From NCBI GenBank assembly GCA_035760865.1, contig DASTSE010000416.1:1-23362 (forward strand): 23,362 bases of DNA. Reading direction: 5' to 3'. Source of the DNA: Dokdonella_A sp035760865. Its GTDB lineage: Bacteria > Pseudomonadota > Gammaproteobacteria > Xanthomonadales > Rhodanobacteraceae. The position numbers and the translations under genes are program-made. The notes under the pieces were generated by a model, which saw nothing but the letters and a program-made list of their open reading frames with translations, had not been told where the DNA came from and searched no databases. Position 1 is the stretch's first letter; every line of letters begins with the position of its first letter. Of the stretch, positions 7,191 through 13,598 are shown piece after piece.

Positions 7191-7519
7191 GGAGCGGCTC
7201 GGGGCGCACGGTCGAAACGCCGCCGCTCCTTGAGCGCCCGGGCGCAGCGACGCGAGTCGAACCGCCCTCGTGGTCCTGCGCGTGGTGCGGGCAGCGAGCA
7301 TCGCGAGCGACGTCCGAACGCCTGGCGCAACGCCGTGTCCTTCGACGCCGGTCCGGTCGGGCGCCATTCCATCGTCGAATCTTCCTCGCGCCTCTTCGTG
7401 TCTCCTCGTGCGCCTCGTGGCTCGCACTTCCCAATTGGATTCGGCGTCGGCAGTCGCCGAGTCGGCCGGCCGACAATGCGCTATCGTGTCGGCACGTCCA
7501 TTCCGACCCGGCTTTCGAC
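7191..7519. other. Gene-free stretch with GAGTCGAA-type repeat material
   Basis: 329 bases with no coding region I can support. It contains a perfect 12-base palindrome GCGCCCGGGCGC (7234-7245) followed by GAGTCGAA (7254-7261), a core also seen at 5564-5571 and twice at 18750-18915. The palindrome lies 43 bases after the stop of the exported protein and may serve as its terminator. The promoter of the phosphoesterase gene should be in the last 100 bases; TATCGT at 7482-7487 is a weak -10 candidate. Confidence 0.45.
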
Positions 7520-8263
7520 ATGCGCATCGGCCTGCTGGCGGACCTGCATGCGAATCGCGAGGCGAGCGAAGCGTGCTTCGACGCGTTGCGCGCCGCGGGT
7601 TGCGCGCGCCATGTGTTCCTCGGCGATCTCGTCGGTTATGGCGCGGACCCGGTCTGGGTCGTCGATTTCGTGCGCGGCCAGGTCGAATCCGGTGCGGTCG
7701 CCGTGCTCGGCAACCACGACGCGGCCGCCGTCGGGAGGGAAGGCGGCGGCACGATGCACGCGCAGGCCGAGGCGGCGATCGCGTGGACGAGCCGACAGCT
7801 CGATGCCGACCAGCGCGCATTCCTCGCCGCGTTGCCGCTGCGCGTGCGCGAGGACGATCGACTCTACGTCCACGCCAACGCATGGGCGCCCGACGGCTGG
7901 GCCTACGTCGGCAACGCGCTCGCCGCGGCGCGCAGCCTCGCCGCAACCGACGCGCGCCTGACCTTCTGCGGGCACGTGCACGAGCCCGCGCTGTATCACG
8001 CGCAGCACGCGACCGCGCACCACTTCGCGCCGAAAGCGGGCGTGCCGATTCCGCTGTCCGGCACGCGGCGCTGGCTCGCGATCCCGGGTTCGTGCGGGCA
8101 GCCGCGCGACCGCAATCCTGCCGCTGCGTGCGCATGGTTCGACGTCGACTCCGCGACGCTCGCGTTCCTGCGCGTTCCCTACGATCACGAACGCGCGGCG
8201 GCGAAGATCCGCGCGGCCGGCCTGCCGCCCGCGTTCGCCGATCGCCTGCTCGCGGGAACCTGA
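7520..8263 (+). CDS. Calcineurin-like metallophosphoesterase (PP1/YfcE-type)
   Basis: 247 residues. It carries the full dinuclear-metal signature: D8-x-H10 (LLADLHAN), G35-D36 (FLGDLVGYG), G64-N-H-D67 (VLGNHDAA), H118 (YVHANAW) and G151-H-V-H154 (CGHVHEP). This set is typical of bacterial metallophosphoesterases that hydrolyse phosphomonoesters, diesters or phosphoproteins. The protein is cytoplasmic, with no signal peptide. Its stop is 3 bases before the kinase start, so the two genes are almost certainly translated from one message. The pairing suggests, but does not prove, that it removes phosphate from kinase substrates, or that it hydrolyses a nucleotide such as Ap4A sensed by the stress domain. 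The ATG at 7520 gives the first metal motif at the usual distance from the N-terminus. Confidence 0.9.
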   Translation: MRIGLLADLHANREASEACFDALRAAGCARHVFLGDLVGYGADPVWVVDFVRGQVESGAVAVLGNHDAAAVGREGGGTMHAQAEAAIAWTSRQLDADQRAFLAALPLRVREDDRLYVHANAWAPDGWAYVGNALAAARSLAATDARLTFCGHVHEPALYHAQHATAHHFAPKAGVPIPLSGTRRWLAIPGSCGQPRDRNPAAACAWFDVDSATLAFLRVPYDHERAAAKIRAAGLPPAFADRLLAGT

Positions 8264-8266
8264 TCG

Positions 8267-9685
8267 ATGCCGCTGCATCCGCAACCCGGCCTTGCGATCG
8301 GCGAGTACACGCTGGTGGAACCCTTGCGCGCGGGCGGCATGGCGACCTTGTGGCGCGTCTCGCATCCGCAGCAGGCGTTTCCGCTGCTCGCCAAGTTGCC
8401 GCATGTCGGCTACGGCGAAGACGTGAGCCGCATCGTGAGCTTCGAGGTCGAGCGCATGCTCATGCCCTCGCTGTCGGGCCCGCACGTGCCGCGTTTCGTC
8501 GCGAGCGGCGAAGTCGGCGACCAGCCGTGGATCGTGATGGAGTTCGTGAGCGGCGAGACGCTGCTGCCGCTGCTCGATGCGTCGCCGCTGCCGCCCGAGC
8601 GCGTCGCCACGCTCGGTGCGCTCGCCGCGCTCGCGCTCGACGACCTGCACCGGCAGCACGTCGTGCACCTCGACATCAAGCCGGGCAACCTGCTGCTCCA
8701 TGTCGATGCGCAAGGGCGCGAACGCATCGTGCTGCTCGACTTCGGGCTCGCTCACCACGCGCACCTGCCGGACCTGCTCGCCGAACAGTTCAGGGTACCG
8801 ATGGGCACGGCGCCGTACATCGCGCCCGAGCAGGTGCTCGGCGTGCGAAACGATCCGCGCAGCGACCTGTTCGCACTCGGCGTGACGCTGTACTACCTCG
8901 CAACCGGCGAGACGCCGTTCGGCGCACCGACCAGCGACAGCGGCCTGAGGCGGCGCTTCTACCGCGCGCCGGTGCCGCCGCGCGCGCTGCAGCCGGGAAT
9001 CCCGCGATGGCTGCAGGAGATCATCCTGCGCTGCCTGGAAGTGGATCCGGATGCGCGCTATCCGACCGCGGCGCAGCTCGCGTTCGACCTGCAGCATCCC
9101 GAGCAGGTCGTGCTGACCGAGCGCGCCGAGCGCGCGCACGACGACGGCGCGTTCGGTTCCATGAAACGCTGGCTGCGCGGTTTCCGGCTCGATGCCGAGG
9201 AATTGCGCGCGAAACGAGCGCGCGAGGAAGCGCGCCCGCCGCTCATCGTCGTCGCGGTCGACCTCAAACAGGGCGATGCCGCGCTCGACGCGGCCCTACT
9301 CGACGTCACGCGACGCATCGTCGAGACCGCGCCGCACGCGCGCCTCGCCTGCGTGACCGTGCTGCGCACGCCGCGCATCGGCATGGAGACGAACATCGAC
9401 GCCGAGGGACGCAATCGCCATGTCAAGCGTCTCGTCGCCCTGCGCCACTGGGCGCGCGCGCTCGCACTGGCCGAACACCGCATCACGTTCCACGTGCTCG
9501 AATCGACCGACGTCGCGCAGGCGATCGTCGACTACGCGCGCAACAACGCGATCGACCACATCGTCATGGGTGCGCGCGGCGTCACCGGCGTGCGCCGCCT
9601 GCTCGGCAGCGTGTCCGCGCGCGTCGTCGCCGAAGCGGACTGCACGACGACGGTCGTGCGCGCAGCCCGCCACGAGCGGGAATGA
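8267..9685 (+). CDS. Ser/Thr protein kinase fused to a universal stress protein domain
   Basis: 472 residues. The N-terminal Hanks-type kinase (~13-280) has a Gly-rich loop RAGGMATLW (21-29), Lys43 in LLAKLPH, the catalytic loop HLDIKPGN (134-141, base D136), DFG (158-160) and the GTAPYIAPEQ activation segment (180-189). All key residues are present, so it should be active. A charged linker (~285-324) leads to a C-terminal universal stress protein domain (~325-466). That domain ends in the ATP-binding signature GARGVTGVRRLLGS (435-448) and a TTVV strand. There is no membrane span or PASTA/sensor domain, so the USP domain may be the sensor. It follows the phosphoesterase gene by 3 bases. The same fusion is annotated in other proteobacteria, so it is not unique here. 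The substrate is unknown. Confidence 0.92.
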   Translation: MPLHPQPGLAIGEYTLVEPLRAGGMATLWRVSHPQQAFPLLAKLPHVGYGEDVSRIVSFEVERMLMPSLSGPHVPRFVASGEVGDQPWIVMEFVSGETLLPLLDASPLPPERVATLGALAALALDDLHRQHVVHLDIKPGNLLLHVDAQGRERIVLLDFGLAHHAHLPDLLAEQFRVPMGTAPYIAPEQVLGVRNDPRSDLFALGVTLYYLATGETPFGAPTSDSGLRRRFYRAPVPPRALQPGIPRWLQEIILRCLEVDPDARYPTAAQLAFDLQHPEQVVLTERAERAHDDGAFGSMKRWLRGFRLDAEELRAKRAREEARPPLIVVAVDLKQGDAALDAALLDVTRRIVETAPHARLACVTVLRTPRIGMETNIDAEGRNRHVKRLVALRHWARALALAEHRITFHVLESTDVAQAIVDYARNNAIDHIVMGARGVTGVRRLLGSVSARVVAEADCTTTVVRAARHERE

Positions 9686-9699
9686 AGGGAAGCCGCCGA

Positions 9700-9733
9700 G
9701 CCGGACCGCCCTACGGTGCGTGCGTGGTCCGGC
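9700..9733. terminator. Hairpin between convergent genes (possible bidirectional terminator)
   Basis: Inverted repeat GCCGGACC (9700-9707) / GGTCCGGC (9726-9733) with an 18-base loop. It starts 14 bases after the kinase stop and overlaps the last codons of the minus-strand membrane protein. CCGCCCTAC inside it (9706-9714) is the complement of GTAGGGCGG, the head of the REP-like family, so this may be a REP relative used as a terminator. Confidence 0.45.
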
Positions 9734-10166
9734 GCGGCCACGCGAAGTAGGTCCGCCACGCATACCCCCACGGAACCACCGCCACCAGTGCGGGCAGGGC
9801 GAGGAACGACGCGGCGACCTCGCCGGTCGGCGTGCCCCACAACGTGCCCGCGCGCCACTGCGGATAGGCGATGAATGCGAGCCAGATCGCCTTGTAGCCG
9901 ATCGTGAAGAACATCAGCGGCAGCCAGCGCAACGGACGGAAGAGTCCGAAGAACGCGAGCGCGGGATAGGTCGCCCATACCGCGATCGCGACCGCGCGCA
10001 GCGGATCCCACGCGCCCGCATGGGTGAGCAGCGCCTGCCACGCGGTCGGCGTGACGAACGCGAGCATGAGGCCGTAGAACAGGCGCAGTCCCCAGATCTG
10101 CACGGGGCGAACGCCGTCGTGGCGCGGATCGGGGGAGAAGAAGCGGACGAGCGCGTGCATCGACAT
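9711..10166 (-). CDS. Four-span membrane protein of unknown function, third gene of the DUF2975-xre operon
   Basis: 151 residues. Four hydrophobic segments can be seen: ~23-45 (VQIWGLRLFYGLMLAFVTP), ~57-77 (AVAIAVWATYPALAFFGLF), ~79-102 (LRWLPLMFFTIGYKAIWLAFIAYP) and ~113-136 (AASFLALPALVAVVPWGYAW). The family is not recognised. It starts 4 bases after the stop of the small Xre regulator, so it belongs to the same transcript. The start could be Met1 at 10166 or Met3 at 10160. The stop overlaps a hairpin shared with the convergent kinase gene. Confidence 0.8.
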   Translation of the reverse strand: MSMHALVRFFSPDPRHDGVRPVQIWGLRLFYGLMLAFVTPTAWQALLTHAGAWDPLRAVAIAVWATYPALAFFGLFRPLRWLPLMFFTIGYKAIWLAFIAYPQWRAGTLWGTPTGEVAASFLALPALVAVVPWGYAWRTYFAWPRRTTHAP

Positions 10167-10170
10167 CGGA

Positions 10171-10392
10171 TCATTCCTCGGCAGGCAAGGTGGGATCGCG
10201 GGCGATCAGGTCGCCGGGTTGGCATTCGAGCGCGGTGCAGATCGCTTCGAGCGTCGAGAAACGGATCGCCTTCGCCTTGCCGGTCTTGAGGATCGACAGG
10301 TTCGCGAGCGTGATGTCGACGCGCGCGGCGAGTTCGGTCAGCGTCATGCGGCGCGCGTGCAGCAGTTCGTCGAGGCGGACGATGATCGCCAT
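10171..10392 (-). CDS. Small Xre/Cro-type regulator (YozG-like)
   Basis: 73 residues, nearly all one helix-turn-helix domain: MAIIVRLDELLHARRMTLTE, then LAARVDITLANLSILKTGKAKAIRFSTLEAICTALECQPGDLI. This matches the short Xre family commonly encoded beside DUF2975 membrane proteins. It starts one base after the DUF2975 stop codon (10394-10396), so translation is probably coupled. A DNA-binding role at the operon's own promoter is likely, where two matching inverted repeats are found (10927-10963). There is no effector domain, so a membrane partner may supply the signal. Confidence 0.9.
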   Translation of the reverse strand: MAIIVRLDELLHARRMTLTELAARVDITLANLSILKTGKAKAIRFSTLEAICTALECQPGDLIARDPTLPAEE

Positions 10393-10393
10393 G

Positions 10394-10903
10394 TCACACC
10401 GTGCCTTCGAGGTCCGCGCGCATGCGCGCGCCGTGAGCGAACACGCCGGAGAGCACGAACAGCAGCAGGACCGCGAGCCATGGCGTGAACGAGAATCCGC
10501 CGAGGCGCCCCGGCTGCCATACGATCGCGGCGATCGCCGTCACGCCGAGGCGCAGCAGTTCGAGCGCGAGCACGCTCCAGGCGATCGCGTCGAGCCGATC
10601 CGCGTTCTCGAGGATGAACGGGTCGCCGTCGCGCACGCTGTCCACCATCGCGAGCAGCCGTCGCAGGATCGTGTGCACGATGAGCGCGGCGACGAAGCCG
10701 ATGACGACGATGAGGCGCAGGCCGTTGCCGAGCTGCGGATGCGCGGACGCGAAATCGCCGAGCGGTCGTGTCGGCCAGCCATCGATGAAGAAGCTCAATG
10801 CGAACAGCGCGGCGAGGCCGGCGGCATAGACGACATTGAGTGCGGTCAGAGCCCGGATGACCGGGCGGGCATAGCTGAGCGCGCGGGTGGACGAGCGGGT
10901 CAT
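10394..10903 (-). CDS. DUF2975 membrane protein
   Basis: 169 residues with four membrane spans: ~19-41 (ALTALNVVYAAGLAALFALS), ~63-82 (LRLIVVIGFVAALIVHTIL), ~108-129 (AWSVLALELLRLGVTAIAAIVW) and ~137-159 (FTPWLAVLLLFVLSGVFAHG). The polar loop RRLLAMVDSVRDGDPFILENADRL between spans 2 and 3 is the most conserved part of DUF2975 proteins. The family is usually encoded with a short Xre regulator, as here. The ATG at 10903 has a strong GGAGG (10908-10912) upstream. A longer in-frame start at 10951 was rejected because it lies inside the operator/promoter region. It is probably the membrane half of a small signalling pair; the signal is unknown. Confidence 0.88.
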   Translation of the reverse strand: MTRSSTRALSYARPVIRALTALNVVYAAGLAALFALSFFIDGWPTRPLGDFASAHPQLGNGLRLIVVIGFVAALIVHTILRRLLAMVDSVRDGDPFILENADRLDAIAWSVLALELLRLGVTAIAAIVWQPGRLGGFSFTPWLAVLLLFVLSGVFAHGARMRADLEGTV

Positions 10904-10926
10904 GGGTGCCTCCACGGCTTCCGCAT

Positions 10927-10963
10927 TATCGCGAAACGATAATACTCGCATCGTTTTACGATA
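10927..10963 (-). promoter_or_regulatory. Paired operators and promoter of the DUF2975-xre operon
   Basis: Two inverted repeats of the same form: TATCG-N5-CGATA (10927-10941) and ATCG-N5-CGAT (10950-10962, extended to CGATA at 10963). Their centres are 22 bp apart, about two helical turns, so dimers would bind the same DNA face. This is the most AT-rich piece of the neighbourhood. It lies 24-60 bases upstream of the DUF2975 start, and TATTAT on the minus strand (10944-10939) could be the -10. Binding by the Xre protein of the operon is the obvious inference. Confidence 0.6.
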
Positions 10964-11046
10964 AAAATAGGCCAGAAGGCACCCAGGGGCGGTGGCTACC
11001 CTGTTCGCGGGAGCGGCGGGCACCCGGTCCGACCCGCCGACGTCGC

Positions 11047-12630
11047 TCAGGCCTTCGCTGCGAGCGCGCCGAGTTCCTCGAGGTCGAGGTCGCGCTCGAG
11101 TTCGTGCAGGGTCTCGTCGTCGATCGCGCCAGCTCGATGCAGGCGGATGAGCTCCTCGCGGCCGGTCGCGACGGCGGCGAGCACGAGATCGAAATGCGCA
11201 TGCAGCATCGGCGAGTAGTGGTCCGGACGCGCCGCGTAGTCGACGCTGATCGTCGCCTTGCGCTGGTAGCGCTCGAGCAGCCGCGGATGGATGAGCTCGC
11301 CGTCGCCGTCGTACGCGTGTCGCTCGATCGTCACGAGCTGCACCTGGGCCATCGCGGCTTCGGCCTGGTTCATCGTCAGCGGCGCCTTGTCGGAAGGCGT
11401 CTCGGCGAGCTTCGCCCACGCGATCACGCGTCCGAGCGTCGTCGCCTGCACGAGCACGGTGCCGAGGATGACCACCGATGCGGCGACGAGGATGAAATCG
11501 CGGCCCGGGAACGCATCCGGCACGCTCAAGGCGAGCGCGAGCGTGACGACGCCGCGCACGCCGGCCCAGCCGAGCACGGTGCTCGCGCGCACGCCGATCG
11601 GCACGTGCCGCGTGAGGCCGAGGCGCGCGCAGGCGTGGATGACGCCGTCGGACGCGAACATCCACGCGAAGCGCGCGGCGACGATCGCGACGAGGATCGC
11701 GAGGCTCGGCGCGCCCATCGTCGCGACGACCGGGCCGAAGCCGCCCGCGCGTTCGACCACGCCGCGCAGCGACAGGCCGATGAGCATGAAGACGCCCGCT
11801 TCGATGAGGAAGATCGTGACGTCCCAGAACGACGATCCGCGCATGCGCGCGGACGCCGACATCACCGTGTGCGCGTGCCAGCTCACGATGAGCCCGGTGG
11901 CCACGGTTGCGATGACGCCGGAGACGTGCATGCGCTCGGCGACGAGATAGGCGATCCACGACAGCAGCGAGGTCGCGGCGATCAGCAGGTACTCGTCGTC
12001 GAGCCGGCGCGCGAGCTTGACCCAGGCGAGGCCGACCGCCATGCCGACGGCCGCGCCACCGGCCGCGAGCAGCACGAACTGGCCGGCCGCGGCGGTCGCA
12101 CTGAAGCTGCCGGTGAGGCCCGCCGCGATCGCGAAGCGGAACAGCACGAGTCCGGTGGCGTCATTGAGCAGGCTCTCGCCTTCGAGCAGGATCTTGAGTC
12201 GACGCGGCAGCTTCACGCGTTCGAGCACGACGCGCACGGACACCGCGTCGGGCGGCGCGACGATCGCGCCGAGCGCGGCGCACGCGGCCCACGGCAGCGA
12301 CGGCACGAGCAGGTGGGCGACGATCGCGACGACGAGCGTCGTGAACAGCACTGCGCCGATCGCGAGCGCGGCGATGCCGATCGAGTGGCGCTTGAGTTGG
12401 CCGAGCGCGATCACCCACGCGCTGTCCATGAGCAGCGGCGGCAGGAACAGTACGAGCACGAGCCCGGGGTTGATCGGAAACGAAGGCAGCCCCGGCACGA
12501 ACGCGAGCGACGCGCCGCCGGCGATGAGCGCGACCGGAGGCGGGAGGCCGGCGCGGTGGGCAAGGTAGTGCAACACGACCATCGCGAACACCATCGCGAT
12601 CGTGAGCTCGAACAGGTGGACGAAATCCAT
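11047..12630 (-). CDS. Na+/H+ antiporter, CPA1 family
   Basis: 527 residues: ~12 membrane spans (1-410), then a cytoplasmic tail of ~115 residues. It has the CPA1 landmarks: LFLPPLLMDSAW in span 3 (61-72), the APPDAVSV motif (125-132, D128), GESLLNDATGLVLF with the ion-binding N156-D157, and GWAGVRGVVTLALAL near the last spans. These proteins exchange cytoplasmic Na+ (or K+) for H+ in pH and salt homeostasis. The tail (LERYQRKATISVDYAARPDH and the acidic ERDLDLEELG) is typical of bacterial NhaP/YjcE-type members and probably regulatory. The ATG at 12630 starts directly with the first span. The nearest upstream gene on the same strand, a lipocalin, is 253 bases away with a REP-like element between, so it probably has its own promoter. 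Confidence 0.93.
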   Translation of the reverse strand: MDFVHLFELTIAMVFAMVVLHYLAHRAGLPPPVALIAGGASLAFVPGLPSFPINPGLVLVLFLPPLLMDSAWVIALGQLKRHSIGIAALAIGAVLFTTLVVAIVAHLLVPSLPWAACAALGAIVAPPDAVSVRVVLERVKLPRRLKILLEGESLLNDATGLVLFRFAIAAGLTGSFSATAAAGQFVLLAAGGAAVGMAVGLAWVKLARRLDDEYLLIAATSLLSWIAYLVAERMHVSGVIATVATGLIVSWHAHTVMSASARMRGSSFWDVTIFLIEAGVFMLIGLSLRGVVERAGGFGPVVATMGAPSLAILVAIVAARFAWMFASDGVIHACARLGLTRHVPIGVRASTVLGWAGVRGVVTLALALSVPDAFPGRDFILVAASVVILGTVLVQATTLGRVIAWAKLAETPSDKAPLTMNQAEAAMAQVQLVTIERHAYDGDGELIHPRLLERYQRKATISVDYAARPDHYSPMLHAHFDLVLAAVATGREELIRLHRAGAIDDETLHELERDLDLEELGALAAKA

Positions 12631-12759
12631 GCGACATCCCCGGTGGAATCCGGCGAACTGTCGCCGAAGCCGGGGTGCCGCGTCGAGATGCGACGGCGGA
12701 TTCCAGGCTCCGCGTCGTCAGGCGGCCGCCGATGGGGCGGGATTCGTCGCTGGCGTGTC

Positions 12760-12795
12760 GTAGGGCGGATCACGGCGCGAAGCGCCGGATCCGCC
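12760..12795. repeat. REP-like palindrome with GTAGGGCGGAT head
   Basis: GTAGGGCGGAT (12760-12770) pairs with the region ATCCGCC (12789-12795) around an inner perfect hairpin GGCGC-GAA-GCGCC (12774-12786). The head and inner hairpin match the element at 1018-1078, which carries the loop TTC (the complement of GAA). It lies between lipocalin and antiporter, downstream of the lipocalin stop, where it may end transcription. Confidence 0.65.
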
Positions 12796-12883
12796 ACGCG
12801 CGATCACCGAACGCGCGCATGTCGCTGCGGCGCGGCACGGGGTCGATCGTCCCTCCGGTGGATCGATCTGCGCGATCGAACGG

Positions 12884-13384
12884 TCAGGCGGCGACGGCGC
12901 CGCGATGCGGCGTCGTGATGAGTTCGCCGAGGTCGTAGCCCTCCTGCACCGCCGTGTCGAGGAACGATCGGCGTGTCGCCGGCTCGATCGTCGGCGTGCG
13001 CGACAGCAACCACAGGTACTTGCGATTCGGCGTGCCGACGAGCGCGGTGCGGTAGTCGTCGTCGACGCGCAGCACCCAGTAGTCGCCTTTCGTGAACGGG
13101 ATCCACTTGAGGCCGTCCGGCATGAAGCTCACCTCGAGCTTCGCGTTGCCGCTGCCGTCTACGACGCTCGCTTCTCCGATGACCTGTTCGGGTTCGCCTT
13201 CGCCGTTGAGCGCGCGGTTGTCCACGCGCACGGTGCCGTCGTCGTTGAGCGTGTACGTCGCCGCGATGTCGGTGTAATCGGCGGGCTCGTGGCGCTCGGG
13301 CAGGCGAGCGATCTCGTACCAGGTGCCGAGGTAGCGATGCAGTTCGAGCGATGGAACGGTGCGCGGTTCGTCGTGCATGTTCAT
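12884..13384 (-). CDS. Lipocalin family protein (Blc-like)
   Basis: 166 residues. The lipocalin signature GTWYEIARLP is at 20-29. The later conserved block (residues ~95-137) contains FTKGDYWVLRVDDDYRTALV and YLWLLSRTP, as in bacterial lipocalins such as Blc. These are eight-stranded barrels that bind lipids or other hydrophobic ligands. Most Blc proteins are outer-membrane lipoproteins; this one has no visible signal peptide or lipobox from the chosen start. An upstream in-frame start at 13459 adds 25 residues (MRERMFHAVHGAPATRGAP...) that do not look like a signal peptide either. The ATG at 13384 has GAAGGA four bases upstream and is preferred. It is probably cytoplasmic and monocistronic. 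Confidence 0.88.
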   Translation of the reverse strand: MNMHDEPRTVPSLELHRYLGTWYEIARLPERHEPADYTDIAATYTLNDDGTVRVDNRALNGEGEPEQVIGEASVVDGSGNAKLEVSFMPDGLKWIPFTKGDYWVLRVDDDYRTALVGTPNRKYLWLLSRTPTIEPATRRSFLDTAVQEGYDLGELITTPHRGAVAA

Positions 13385-13598
13385 CGATTCCTTCGTTGCA
13401 GTGGGGGCTCCCCTTGTAGCCGGCGCGCCATGAACCGCGTGAAACATCCGTTCGCGCATCGCCGCAACGATTCAGCATCGCGCACGCCGCCATGCAGTGC
13501 GTGCGCTCGAGAAGGAGAACCCGTGCACACGACGAACCGCGAGCCCGGGCTCCGCGCTTCCGATCGACGAGAGGAAGGCCAAGCTGGCATTGACGCCC

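Noticed and set aside
5811..8135. A 774-codon minus-strand frame spanning the GYD, exported-protein and phosphoesterase genes
   Set aside because: It covers three recognised genes and two intergenic regions, and its translation is Arg-rich without any recognisable domain.
7270..9750. An 826-codon plus-strand frame over the phosphoesterase and kinase genes
   Set aside because: Wrong phase relative to two genes with full catalytic motifs; the product is Arg/Ala-rich noise.
10906..12918. A 670-codon plus-strand frame opposite the antiporter
   Set aside because: Translation is dominated by Arg, Asp, Glu and His, as expected antisense to a hydrophobic membrane protein in GC-rich DNA.
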